A DNA stretch of 64,000 bases from Akkermansia muciniphila (GTDB taxonomy: Bacteria; Verrucomicrobiota; Verrucomicrobiia; Verrucomicrobiales; Akkermansiaceae), in NCBI GenBank assembly GCA_945879075.1, contig CAMCUY010000004.1, positions 1-64,000 of the forward strand, read 5' to 3'. The notes below the pieces were generated by a model. That model saw only the letters and a list, made by a program, of their open reading frames with translations. It made no database searches and was not told the origin of the DNA. This document shows positions 50,995-62,536 of this stretch, in pieces. The first letter of the stretch is position 1; each line of letters begins with the position of its first letter. Both the position numbers and the translations under genes were made by a program.

Positions 50995-51192
50995 AAGCGC
51001 CCGCCGTGGCGATCTTCACGGACACCTCGCGGATGGTGGTGAGCAACGGATAGATCTGGGCGAGCGCGAGGTCTTCATTGGTCATGAGGCCGGTCAGGGT
51101 GCGGCCGGCGACGAGGAACATGCGTACCGAGACTTCCGTGGATTCCACGACCAAGGCCCCGAGTCCGACTCGCATTCCCCGGAACCCCTCCT
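50995..51192 (-). pseudogene. Remnant of a malic enzyme gene (C-terminal segment)
   Basis: On the minus strand about 60 residues match the last part of bacterial NAD-type malic enzymes: VGLGALVVESTEVS, then RMFLVAGRTLTGLM and IYPLLTTIREVSVKIATAG. Intact enzymes read GVGLGALVxxATEVTDxMFLAAARTLA and LYPPLxxIREVSxAIAxAV. The fragment begins next to the DUF1501 stop and ends next to the U32 stop. The rest of the gene is gone, so it cannot function. Confidence 0.6.
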
Positions 51193-52623
51193 CTATGCCA
51201 TGATCGCTCGCACCGCCTTGGCGGGCTCCACACCGGTGAGCTTGTAGTCGAGGCCTTGGAACTTGGTGGTGAAGCGCGCATGGTCGATGCCGAATTGATG
51301 GAGCAGCGTCGCGTGCAGGTCACGCACGTGAACGATGTCCTTTTCCGCCGAGTAGCCGAGCTCGTCGGTCGCGCCGTGGACGATACCTGGCTTGATCCCG
51401 GCACCCGCCATCCACAGGCTAAAACCCTTGATATGGTGGTCGCGGCCGGTACCCTGGCCCATCGGCGTGCGGCCGAACTCGCCCCCCCAGATGACAAGCG
51501 TGTCTTCCAATAGCCCGCGTTGTTTCAAATCCTTCACCAGCGCGGCGGACGGCTGGTCGGTTAGTTTCGCGGACGCGGGCATCTTTTTCTCAATGTCGCC
51601 GTGATGGTCCCACCCGCGATGATAGAGCTGAACGAAGCGCACGCCGCGCTCGAGCATGCGACGCGCTAGCAGGCAATTGCTGGCGAACGAGCCGTCGCCC
51701 GGTTGCTTCACGCCGTAAAGGTCGAGGATGTGTTGCGGTTCGTCGCGCATGTCAGAAAGCTCCGGCACCGACGCCTGCATGCGGAAGGCCATTTCGTATT
51801 GGGCGATCCGCGTTTCGATTTCCGGATCCACCCGCTCGTGGCGCAACACACCGTTGTGCCGTTGGATTTCATCGATCACCTGCCGCTGCGTCGACTGGCA
51901 GACGCCGTCCGGACTACCGACGTAATGGACGGCACTGCCCTTGCTCTGGAACTGGACGCCTTGGAACTTGCTAGGCAGGAAACCGGCGCTCCACTGGCGG
52001 GCGGAAATCGGTTGGTCAGCATCCGCGCCGCGGGAGACCATGACGACGTAGCCGGGCAGGTTCTGCGACTCCGCGCCGAGGCCATAGAGCAGCCATGAGC
52101 CCATGCTCGGCCGGCCCTTGAGGATGGAGCCGGAATTCATGAATGCGTGCGCCGGATCGTGGTTGATCTGCTCGGTAACCATCGATCTAACAACGCATAT
52201 GTCGTCCGCGATGGAGCCGATGTGGGGAAATAATTCGGAAATTTCGATGCCGCTTGCGCCCCATTTCCTAAACTTCGTGAATGAGCCGCGCGCGATCAGC
52301 TTGCTGCCCTGAAGCTGCGCGAGCTGCTGTCCGGCGGTGAACGAATCGGGGAATGACTGGCCGTTGAGCGCGTCGAGTTTTGGCTTCGGATCGAAGGATT
52401 CCAAATGCGACGGACCGCCCGCCATGCAGAGGTGGACGATACGTTTCGCCCGCGCCGGGAAATGCAGGCCGCCCTGGCTTTCGAGAAACGGGAGTTTGTT
52501 GGAATCTCCTAGCAGCTGGGAGAGCGCCATGCCGCCGATGCCGGCGAAGCTTTTTTGCAAGAACGTCCGGCGGCTGAAATCCTGTTGGAATCGCTCGAAT
52601 TGATCGATGAACGGAGGTTTCAT
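51193..52623 (-). CDS. DUF1501 (sulfatase-like) exported protein
   Basis: The 476-residue protein has a twin-arginine signal (SRRTFLQKSFAGIGG, residues 17-31) and the DUF1501 fold: VHLCMAGGPSHLESFDPKPKLD, the VRSMVTEQINHDPAHAFMNSG region, VQLYHRGWDHHGDIEKK and VIWGGEFGRTPMGQGTGRDHHIKGFSLWMAGAG. The acidic and His residues resemble a metal site of alkaline phosphatase type. It starts 3 bp after the DUF1549/DUF1553 gene stop and forms an operon with it, a pair that is very common in Planctomycetota and Verrucomicrobiota. The substrate is unknown. Confidence 0.92.
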   Translation of the reverse strand: MKPPFIDQFERFQQDFSRRTFLQKSFAGIGGMALSQLLGDSNKLPFLESQGGLHFPARAKRIVHLCMAGGPSHLESFDPKPKLDALNGQSFPDSFTAGQQLAQLQGSKLIARGSFTKFRKWGASGIEISELFPHIGSIADDICVVRSMVTEQINHDPAHAFMNSGSILKGRPSMGSWLLYGLGAESQNLPGYVVMVSRGADADQPISARQWSAGFLPSKFQGVQFQSKGSAVHYVGSPDGVCQSTQRQVIDEIQRHNGVLRHERVDPEIETRIAQYEMAFRMQASVPELSDMRDEPQHILDLYGVKQPGDGSFASNCLLARRMLERGVRFVQLYHRGWDHHGDIEKKMPASAKLTDQPSAALVKDLKQRGLLEDTLVIWGGEFGRTPMGQGTGRDHHIKGFSLWMAGAGIKPGIVHGATDELGYSAEKDIVHVRDLHATLLHQFGIDHARFTTKFQGLDYKLTGVEPAKAVRAIMA

Positions 52624-52626
52624 GGT

Positions 52627-55749
<3,123 letters not shown>

Positions 55750-55809
55750 GGGTAAATATACGCGAGGTGCTACGGGTTTCTTACAGCCTCGGTCACGGGC
55801 CGATAATAC

Positions 55810-56172
55810 TCAACCTTTCCAAAACATCCGCACGCCGAAGACCACCAGCACGCAGCCGAAGATGCGGGTGAGCGTGTGGTTGCTGAGCGAGCGCATCAGG
55901 TCGCTGCCGAACCAGGCGGCGACGGCGGAGGCGAGGCCCACGGCGAGGACGAGCTTCCAGTTGATGAGCCCGTCGATGCGGGCGTTGTTCGCCGTGGCGA
56001 CGATGGCGATCACGATGATGATGGCCATCGAGGTGGCGACGGCTTGCTTGTGCTCCAAACCGAGCGCGAGCACGAAGGCGGGCACCATGACGATTCCGCC
56101 GCCGACGCCGCAGAGCGCGCCTAGCAGCCCGGCGACGATGCCGATGAGGATGGCGCAAATGATGAATTTCAT
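55810..56172 (-). CDS. Half-size TSUP (TauE/SafE-type) permease
   Basis: The 120-residue protein has about four hydrophobic helices and the family's internal pattern GLLGALCGVGGGIVMVPAFV followed by AVATSMAIIIVIAIVAT. Full TauE/SafE permeases are about 250 residues with two such halves. This one could work as a dimer; short one-domain TSUP proteins are known. Nothing here suggests truncation: there is a normal start and stop. Confidence 0.83.
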   Translation of the reverse strand: MKFIICAILIGIVAGLLGALCGVGGGIVMVPAFVLALGLEHKQAVATSMAIIIVIAIVATANNARIDGLINWKLVLAVGLASAVAAWFGSDLMRSLSNHTLTRIFGCVLVVFGVRMFWKG

Positions 56173-56260
56173 CGGCGGGCGGGTGTCTTCAGTTTCGGAG
56201 CCACGGGTTATTGTTAACGGGATCCGGCAGGTGGCGCAAGCGCGGCGACGGACGCGGCGG

Positions 56261-56971
56261 CTAAGCCAGATTCGTGAAAACCACCTGCACGTCGTCGTCG
56301 TCCTCGATCTTGTCCAACAGGCTTTCCACTTCCTCCATCTGCTCCTCGGTCAGCTCGACCGGCTGGGTGGGCAGGCGTTGCAGACTGCATTTCGTCGGAA
56401 CAATTCCCGCCGCTTCGACCGCGTGGCTCAGGCTGGCGAAGGCGCTGAATTCGCCGATCGCCGAAACAATGCCATCATCCACCGAGAGCTCTTCGAGTCC
56501 GGCGTCGATGAGTTCGAGTTCGAGTTCTTCCAAGTCGCGGCCCTTGGGCACGGGGAACTCGATGACCGACTTGCGGGTGAACATGAAATCAAGCTGGCCG
56601 GCATTCACGAGCTGGCCGCCGTTTTTGTTGAAGATGATTTTCAGGTTGCCGATGGTGCGGTTGGAATTGTCGGTGGCGCACTCGACGATGAAGAGCGAGC
56701 CGTGCGGGCCTTTGCCCTCGTAGGTGACTTCCGAGATGTCGGCGGCGTCCTTGCCGGCGGCGCGCTTGATGGCGTTCTCGATGTTTTCCTTCGAGAGGTT
56801 TTGCGCCTTCGCGTTGTTGATGGCCACTCGCAGCGTCGCGTTGGATTCCGGGTCCGGGCCACCGCTTTTGGCGGCCATGGTGATGGATTTGGCCAGCTTC
56901 GGGAAAACTTTGGACATCGTGGCCCAACGCGATTCCTTCGCCCGGCGGCGGCATTCGAAGTGTCTTCCCAT
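56261..56971 (-). CDS. YebC/PmpR-family protein
   Basis: The 236-residue protein begins MGRHFECRRRAKESRWATMSK. It has the YebC blocks KLAKSITMAAKSGGPDPESNATLR, NMSKENIENAIKRA (here NLSKENIENAIKRA), VTYEGKGPHGSLFIVECATDNSNRT and a C-terminal acidic part. YebC proteins were first described as regulators and more recently as translation factors that relieve ribosome stalling. Usual family starts read MAGHSKWANIKHRK, so the N-terminus here is unusual. I chose ATG 56971. Confidence 0.92.
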   Translation of the reverse strand: MGRHFECRRRAKESRWATMSKVFPKLAKSITMAAKSGGPDPESNATLRVAINNAKAQNLSKENIENAIKRAAGKDAADISEVTYEGKGPHGSLFIVECATDNSNRTIGNLKIIFNKNGGQLVNAGQLDFMFTRKSVIEFPVPKGRDLEELELELIDAGLEELSVDDGIVSAIGEFSAFASLSHAVEAAGIVPTKCSLQRLPTQPVELTEEQMEEVESLLDKIEDDDDVQVVFTNLA

Positions 56972-57121
56972 GGTTTTCGGTCGGTTAAAAATTGGCCGGT
57001 GAGGCACCGGGGCGGAGATCTAAGCAGGCGGACGGTGAGATGCAAGTGAAGTGCTCGCGCCGTGTCGTCTTGAAAACTTGCCAGCCGGCCGCCTTCCGGA
57101 CAAGGTCATCACAGATTCACC

Positions 57122-57799
57122 ATGAAGCGTTTCCCTGTCGGCCTCATCCTCGCCATCTGGCTTGCCGCAATCGGCCGGGCTTCCGCCGGGATGACGGTGA
57201 TCACTCTCACTGACATCGCCCGCGCGCGGATCGACGCGCTGTCGTTTTTCCTGTTCATCTATCTGGTCATTTCCTGGGTGGTGAAACTCATCTGGAACCA
57301 GCTGGCGAAATCTTTCGTTTCCCTGCCACGGCTCAAATATCTTCAGGCGCTCGGCGTGGTTTTCGTGACCGGGTTGATGTTTTACGTCGTGCTGACGATG
57401 ATCTCCGGTGCGCGCGAGCTGCTCACTCCGGGGGCTTGGGAAAAGCAGGGAGCCGGCTACCGACTCCGCGAGGACGGCCCGGCACCGATCGGGAAAGAAG
57501 AACGCCGGCAAGCGCTGCGGAAAGTCCAGCAAGCCATCTGGGACTACGCGAAAGCCCACGGCGGAAACGCGCCCGCCAGCCCCTTGGTCGAGGGGATCGA
57601 TCCAGCGCTTTGGAATTTCGAGGGCGGCGGACTTTACTGCCTGATGCCCGGCGTCCGGCCCGCAGTCGGCCGGGAAATCCTGGTTTACGAGCCTTCCGCG
57701 GCCGGCGGGCGGCGCTTCGTGCTGCTGACGGACGGCAGCATCGAGGATCGCTCGGAGGGAACTCTCAAGGGCCAGCTCGATGACCAGTTGAAACGATGA
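57122..57799 (+). CDS. Unknown membrane protein, gene 1 of a three-gene overlapping operon
   Basis: The 225-residue protein has a signal-like helix (VGLILAIWLAAIGRASA), two more membrane helices (SFFLFIYLVISWVVKLIW, ALGVVFVTGLMFYVVLTM) and a soluble part from about residue 100. The soluble part has QALRKVQQAIWDYAKAHGG and ends FVLLTDGSIEDRSEG, a layout like pseudopilin-type C-terminal domains. It overlaps the next gene by 4 nt. No family is recognised. Confidence 0.65.
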   Translation: MKRFPVGLILAIWLAAIGRASAGMTVITLTDIARARIDALSFFLFIYLVISWVVKLIWNQLAKSFVSLPRLKYLQALGVVFVTGLMFYVVLTMISGARELLTPGAWEKQGAGYRLREDGPAPIGKEERRQALRKVQQAIWDYAKAHGGNAPASPLVEGIDPALWNFEGGGLYCLMPGVRPAVGREILVYEPSAAGGRRFVLLTDGSIEDRSEGTLKGQLDDQLKR

Positions 57800-58599
57800 G
57801 CGAGGAGCCGATAGCCGCCCGGACCCCCGCCTCACGGCGCTGGAAATGGATCATCCGCGGGGTGGTTTGGACCTTCGTGATACTGGTCATCTCGGGTTTG
57901 GGAAGCTACACCGTCCTCGTCGAAACGCCCGTTCATTTCGTTCTCGGCTGGCTTTTCCATGCGGTGAAAGCCCTGCCCCCGTTGTTGGGGAATTGGCGTC
58001 CGCTGGTGGCTCCGTTAGGATGCCTCGTCCTGGCAACTTGGTTGATCCACCGCTTTGTCCGCTGGTCGCAGGTGGCGAAGGGGAAACCGCCGTCATGGCG
58101 TGTCGGCCATACGATTTCGGCGGTGTCGCTGCTGATGTTAGGTTGCGGCGCGGCCATCGCCCTGAGCGGCGTGCTGCATCAAACCGTGTGGCTCATGAGT
58201 GATCCGTGGACTGAGAATCGAGGAAAACGAATGGAGCAGACGCTGGCCGTGAGCAACGCCCGGCAGTTGGTGATGGGGCTCTTTGAGTATTACGAAAAGC
58301 ATGGCCGCTATCCAAACTCGCTTTGGGAGCTTGAAGTCGAGTCGGCTTCCCTGGCCCGACTGATCTCGGTGCCGGTTGGCTACTCGCGGGTCAACGAGCC
58401 ATTCATCCTGCTGCATCCGGGCGGAACCCGCGCGGTGAATGCAGGCGAACCGCTGATCGTTTCGCCGGTGATACGAAATTCTGAAAAAATCGCAGTGGGC
58501 TATGGCGATGGCTCGGTGACCAGCCTGCTGGCCAAAGACCTCGACCGGGTCATCAAAGGCGAGTCCCGCTTGCAAATCCAACAACAGCCCTCGCGATGA
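57796..58599 (+). CDS. Unknown membrane protein with pseudopilin-like C-terminus, gene 2 of operon
   Basis: The 267-residue protein has three membrane helices (WTFVILVISGLGSYTVL, PLVAPLGCLVLATWLIH, TISAVSLLMLGCGAAIAL). The soluble part has NARQLVMGLFEYYEKHGRYPNSLWEL, the type of helix and loop found in pseudopilin globular domains, and ends with VGYGDGSVTSLLAKDL. The same DGSV/DGSI block near the end of the first gene suggests that the two are related. Overlaps of 4 nt on both sides show tight coupling. Confidence 0.65.
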   Translation: MSEEPIAARTPASRRWKWIIRGVVWTFVILVISGLGSYTVLVETPVHFVLGWLFHAVKALPPLLGNWRPLVAPLGCLVLATWLIHRFVRWSQVAKGKPPSWRVGHTISAVSLLMLGCGAAIALSGVLHQTVWLMSDPWTENRGKRMEQTLAVSNARQLVMGLFEYYEKHGRYPNSLWELEVESASLARLISVPVGYSRVNEPFILLHPGGTRAVNAGEPLIVSPVIRNSEKIAVGYGDGSVTSLLAKDLDRVIKGESRLQIQQQPSR

Positions 58600-58913
58600 G
58601 TGATCTTGGCGAATACGATCTTTTGTTGATGGAGTTGATCGGCGGCTTCTGGTTCTTTCTCCGCGACAATCTCCCGGCGATGTCATTCGACGCCGGGACA
58701 TGGGGGCCGGGACTCGGGGCGTTTCTGCTGGCGATCATCTTCGCCCACCGATTCCTCGCGGCGTGGGCCGCCAGGACGAATCGTCATTGGGGTTTCGCGA
58801 CCACGTTCTGTCTCGCGCTCACGGTCCCCACGCTGTTCGTCATCTCGTTCATCGTTCCCGGCGTGTTGTTGCAGTGGGAAATGCTGCGGCAGGGGATTTG
58901 GCTGGTTTATTGA
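58596..58913 (+). CDS. Small membrane protein, gene 3 of operon
   Basis: The 105-residue protein has three hydrophobic stretches (MELIGGFWFFL, GAFLLAIIFAHRFLAAW, FCLALTVPTLFVISFIVPGVLL). No family is recognised. It starts in the ATGA overlap with gene 2. Its 3' end overlaps the convergent dus gene by 7 bp. Confidence 0.6.
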   Translation: MSDLGEYDLLLMELIGGFWFFLRDNLPAMSFDAGTWGPGLGAFLLAIIFAHRFLAAWAARTNRHWGFATTFCLALTVPTLFVISFIVPGVLLQWEMLRQGIWLVY

Positions 58914-59935
58914 GCCAGCGTCTCGAAGCCGCAGAACAGCTTGGAGCCGACAGGCGGCTTGGCGGGGAGCGGCAGGTCGTGGTCGAGATGGCGGCGGCAG
59001 ATTTCATGAAAGTCATCCGGGGTTTTCATGCGGCGCATGTCGAATTCGAAATCGCCCGCCAAGCCGTGGCTGATGTAGGCGAGCGTTTTTTTCATTCGCT
59101 GGACGTGGGCGAGCGGGTTGAACTTCGGGGTCTCGCGGGCGATTTCGTCGGAGAGTTCGAGCACGTATTCCCAGAGGTCGCGGTAGCTCGGCGCAGTGGC
59201 GGGCGCGCCGGTGAAGGCGGTGGTCAGCTGGGAGAAAATCCACGGGTTGCGGATCGCGCCGCGGCCGACCATCAGGCCCGCAGCGCCGGTTTGCGCGAGG
59301 TAGGAAAGCCCGGTTTCGGCATCGACCACATTGCCGTTGGCGATCACCGGACAGGGCATCGCTTCCACCGCCGCGCGCACGCGGTCGGGGTGCACCGGCG
59401 TTTGATAGCGCTCCACCACGGTGCGGCCGTGGATCGTCAGACCATCGATGGCGTGGCTGCGGAAAATTCCCAACAGCGTGGGGAATTCCTCGGCTGTGGT
59501 GTAGCCGACTCGGGTTTTCACGGTGAATTTCCCAGGGATGGCGTCGCGCAGCGTGCCGATCAGGCGGTTCACCGTTTCCGGGTTACGCAGCAGTCCGCCG
59601 CCCGCGTCCTTGCGGCAGACGATCGGCGCGGGGCAGCCGAGATTCAGGTCGATCCCGGCGACGGGTAATTCCGCCAACTCGCGCGCGGTGCGGACGAGGC
59701 TCGGCAAATCGCGGCCGATCATCTGGGCGAACACCGGCTTGCCTGTTTCATTCTCAACGATCGAGCGGAGAATATAACGGTTCAGGCAGGAATCCGGATG
59801 CACGCGGAAATACTCGGTGACGAACCAATCCGGCGCGCCCCGCCGCGCGATGACGCGCATGAACGGCAGGTCGGTCACGTCCTGCATCGGCGCGAGCACC
59901 AGCGCGGGGCGGTTGATGGGAATAAAATCGCGCAT
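58907..59935 (-). CDS. dus: tRNA-dihydrouridine synthase
   Basis: The 342-residue flavoenzyme reduces uridines in tRNA. The family marks are ALVLAPMQDVTDLPF, MIGRDLPSL, the GIDLNLGCPAPIVCRKDAGGGLLRNP block with the catalytic Cys in GCP, FTVKTRVGY, LTIHGRTVVERY, VIANGNVVDAETGL and GLMVGRGAIRNPWIF. The subtype (A, B or C) cannot be told from this. I chose the ATG at 59935; upstream in-frame codons look non-coding. Confidence 0.93.
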   Translation of the reverse strand: MRDFIPINRPALVLAPMQDVTDLPFMRVIARRGAPDWFVTEYFRVHPDSCLNRYILRSIVENETGKPVFAQMIGRDLPSLVRTARELAELPVAGIDLNLGCPAPIVCRKDAGGGLLRNPETVNRLIGTLRDAIPGKFTVKTRVGYTTAEEFPTLLGIFRSHAIDGLTIHGRTVVERYQTPVHPDRVRAAVEAMPCPVIANGNVVDAETGLSYLAQTGAAGLMVGRGAIRNPWIFSQLTTAFTGAPATAPSYRDLWEYVLELSDEIARETPKFNPLAHVQRMKKTLAYISHGLAGDFEFDMRRMKTPDDFHEICRRHLDHDLPLPAKPPVGSKLFCGFETLAQ

Positions 59936-59986
59936 GGGACAGGGCGGGATGGCACAGCGGCATTCGCCGCGGGTCAAGAAATTCCA

Positions 59987-59992
59987 TTGACA
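59987..59992 (+). promoter_or_regulatory. Possible -35 element of the PUR-protein gene
   Basis: TTGACA lies 51 bp before the chosen GTG start. No clear -10 is visible. If this is the promoter, the transcript would begin near 60020, which favours the GTG at 60044 over an upstream TTG at 60014. Confidence 0.35.
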
Positions 59993-60043
59993 TCCCCTTC
60001 TAGAACCGCCTCTTTGGATAGGTTAATCAACACTGCAAACAAC

Positions 60044-60253
60044 GTGGATACTGACTTATTACACACGGAAAAAATCCTCGCGGATCGGAAGACGTTTTAT
60101 CTCGATCTCAAAGCGAACGCGCGCGGCATGGTGGTGAAAATCACCGAAGACGTCGGCGGAAATCGCGACACGATCATGGTGCCGGCCGACATCCTCGGGG
60201 ATTTCATCGCGGCGCTGACGGATATCAAGTCCACGGCCGACGAGCAAGAGTGA
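60044..60253 (+). CDS. PUR-alpha-like (DUF3276) single-stranded nucleic-acid-binding protein
   Basis: The 69-residue protein is a single PUR repeat: LHTEKILADRKTFYLDLKANARGMVVKITEDVGGNRDTIMVPADILGDFIAALTDI. This fold of beta strands and one helix binds single-stranded DNA or RNA in bacterial homologues such as Borrelia BpuR. The family is known from Bacteroidota, spirochaetes and Verrucomicrobiota. The start is uncertain (GTG 60044 or TTG 60014); the domain itself begins soon after either one. Confidence 0.8.
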   Translation: MDTDLLHTEKILADRKTFYLDLKANARGMVVKITEDVGGNRDTIMVPADILGDFIAALTDIKSTADEQE

Positions 60254-60331
60254 AGCCGGCAGGCTTGATCCATGATCTTCAATTCTTCTTCGCCCTGTTG
60301 AAGCTCAGGCTGACGTGAATGTCCCAAAGGG

Positions 60332-61159
60332 CTAAGGCACGTGCAAAGAATCCCGCGCCGCTTGGATCGGCACGGACTGGCGCTGGCGATCGATGAAGAA
60401 GCTGACTTCCTGATAGCCGGCGCTTTCCAACAGCCCAAGCGCGGTGACATAGCCATCGCCGACGCGTTCCGGAATATGCGCGTCCGCGCCGATGACGACG
60501 GGGATGCCGCGCTCGCGCATGAGTGCGAGTTGCGAGGGCGACGGATTCATTTCCGGCAGATCCTTTTGCACGCCGCTGGTGTTGAGTTCCATCGCCACGC
60601 CGGTGGCGGCGATGCGGTCGAGCGCGCGCTCGATGACCGGGCGCAGTCGTTCGAAATCCCAGTCCGCGGGAGACTCGTTTTTGATCAGGTCCGGGTGGGC
60701 GAGGGTGTCGAACAGCCCGCTTTCCGCGGAGAGGGCGAGGTGTTCGAAGTAAAGCTCCTGATAGGAAAACACGTCGCCCGCGTAGAAGAGTTTCCGGTAA
60801 TCGCCGACTTGATAGTGGATGGAGCCGAGCACGTGACTGAGCGGCACGCGGGCGTGGAGTTTCTCCAGCCACGGCTCGACTCCGGGATAGAAATCGCTTT
60901 CCAGTCCGAGCCGCACGTCGAGCCGGTCGGCGAATGCCGCGCGGGTTGCGGCGATCATTTCGACATAGTCATCGAACTGTCCGGGAGTCATCCGCACGTT
61001 GGCGGAAAATCCGTCGGGCAGCGGGCAGTGGCAGGTGAAGGTAATGCCCTTGAAGCCGCGGGCGAGGGCGACGGCGGCGTATTCATCCGGCTCACCGAAC
61101 GCGTGTTTGCAAAGCGGCGTGTGGCAGTGGGATTCGTAGAGCAGCGGAGTGCGCGTCAT
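60332..61159 (-). CDS. PHP-family phosphatase, histidinol-phosphatase-like
   Basis: The 275-residue protein has the PHP metal sites: YESHCHTPLCKHA at 8-20, FTCHCPLPDG, GLESDFYPG, LGSIHYQV, DTLAHPDLIK and VVIGADAHIPERVG. This order matches the HisK-type histidinol phosphatases of the PHP family (step in histidine synthesis), but other phosphoesters are possible. It overlaps the opcA stop by 4 nt, so the two are co-translated. No other his gene is near. Confidence 0.85.
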   Translation of the reverse strand: MTRTPLLYESHCHTPLCKHAFGEPDEYAAVALARGFKGITFTCHCPLPDGFSANVRMTPGQFDDYVEMIAATRAAFADRLDVRLGLESDFYPGVEPWLEKLHARVPLSHVLGSIHYQVGDYRKLFYAGDVFSYQELYFEHLALSAESGLFDTLAHPDLIKNESPADWDFERLRPVIERALDRIAATGVAMELNTSGVQKDLPEMNPSPSQLALMRERGIPVVIGADAHIPERVGDGYVTALGLLESAGYQEVSFFIDRQRQSVPIQAARDSLHVP

Positions 61160-62229
61160 TTTCCGGATTCCAGCATCGCCCGGAAGCGCGGGAGGATTTT
61201 TTGATAGAGCGAGTTTTTCCCGCCGCGCGCGAGTTGCACGGCGACGAGCTCGGCGGGGGACGCGGGATCCGCCGGCGAGAGCGATGACGCCTTGTAAGCA
61301 CCCGCTTCGAGCTGGCGCTCGACGTGGGACGCGCCTGTTTTCTGGGTGATTCGGACCGTTGCGTTTTTAGCCCGGATGACGACGGACGAGAGGGGCGGCG
61401 CAGTTGGATCCTCGTGAAGCACGACGGAAATCACCGCGCCGCCCGTCGATTCGAATGCGAATTTCCCGCTGGATGACCGGTCTTTCCAACCCGCTTGCAC
61501 GGCGAGCCAGGCGAGCATTTGCAGCGCGGTGTTGCGGTGCTCGGAATGATAGGTGATCTCGACCGTGTCGATTTCCGGCAAAGCCTGTTGGGCGGCGGGA
61601 TCGTCAAACAAGCTGGCGATTCCCACGCGGAACTGCCACGAGCGCGTCCAGGCATGGTCCTGGATGATCAAGTCCGGGTTGCTCTGGGAGGCTTCCTCGA
61701 TCCTCGCGAACGCCGCCGCGGGATCGGCCCACGACGAGCTGTCGATGATGAGCCGGTCCATCACGCTGACGAGGCGCTCGGTGAGGATTTCCGAAAGCTC
61801 GCCCTGCCACCAGAAGACGAGCGGCAAGTCGGAATTGAGGTGGGCGAAAACGGTGTTGCGGAAACGCCCGGTGACGCGGCCGGTGAGGTGGAAGGCGATC
61901 TGCTCGCAGCAGACGGATTTCCGGCCGTCTGCCAAGTGGCAATGCGCCGTGATCCACGCGCGGAGGCTTGGCTGAGGCTCGTGGCGGTCGATGCCGACGA
62001 GGATCGCGCGGCACGCGTGTTCGCGGGTGAGTTCGCGGATGATCGCGGAGTTCTCGATCAAGGCGCCGGGCTTTTCCGAATAAACGACGAGATTCATCAG
62101 CGACGCATTCGTCCGCGCTTCGTCCTGTTCCCAGAGTTTCCGCAGTTCGCGGTCGATCGAGGCGACAGGCACCTCGATTCCAAGCTCGGGGCAGACGGCG
62201 GGGATTGTGGTGGATGGTGCCTCAGTCAT
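61156..62229 (-). CDS. opcA: OpcA-like glucose-6-phosphate dehydrogenase assembly protein
   Basis: The 357-residue protein has the OpcA layout: an N-terminal domain with MNLVVYSEKPGAL, a HCHLADGRKSVCCEQIAFHLTGR segment, FRNTVFAHLNSDLPLVFWWQGELSE, and later DSSSWADPAAAF and a long beta-rich C-terminal part. OpcA activates G6P dehydrogenase in cyanobacteria and actinobacteria. Here zwf is not adjacent, so this job is inferred from sequence. It is first in a two-gene operon with the PHP phosphatase. Confidence 0.85.
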   Translation of the reverse strand: MTEAPSTTIPAVCPELGIEVPVASIDRELRKLWEQDEARTNASLMNLVVYSEKPGALIENSAIIRELTREHACRAILVGIDRHEPQPSLRAWITAHCHLADGRKSVCCEQIAFHLTGRVTGRFRNTVFAHLNSDLPLVFWWQGELSEILTERLVSVMDRLIIDSSSWADPAAAFARIEEASQSNPDLIIQDHAWTRSWQFRVGIASLFDDPAAQQALPEIDTVEITYHSEHRNTALQMLAWLAVQAGWKDRSSSGKFAFESTGGAVISVVLHEDPTAPPLSSVVIRAKNATVRITQKTGASHVERQLEAGAYKASSLSPADPASPAELVAVQLARGGKNSLYQKILPRFRAMLESGK

Positions 62230-62536
62230 ATTCTCGGTAAGGAAGTCATCCCGTCACAAATCCGCCACCGAGGCAAGCCCGCCTGCCCGCCGCGCGATGA
62301 TTGGCGCACATCCAACCGAGAAAAGCCGCTCACACGTTGGGGAATCGAACCGACCCCGAATCCGTCATTTCCTGGGATGGTGCGCCAACACAGCTTCAAG
62401 ATACTTTTCGCTGGGGCTTTCAATTTGACAGGCAACGAGCAGCTGGTTAGTCCTTGATCGTGCGTATTCAAACGGTTGATTTCCCGCGAACCGCACCTAC
62501 TCCGCCATTCCGACACGAGAGCCAATCCCTGAACAC
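62230..62536 (+). promoter_or_regulatory. Divergent intergenic region with likely RND operon promoter
   Basis: No gene is visible in these 307 bp. TTGACA at 62425-62430, a 16-bp spacer and TTAGTC at 62447-62452 make a candidate promoter for the efflux genes, about 85 bp before their start. A stretch near 62330 resembles a reversed tRNA T-loop but lacks a matching stem. Confidence 0.4.

Noticed and set aside
62325-62360. Possible tRNA T-loop on the minus strand (GGTTCGATTCC-like)
   Set aside because: The 5-bp T-stem does not pair, and no acceptor stem, D-arm or anticodon arm can be built around it.
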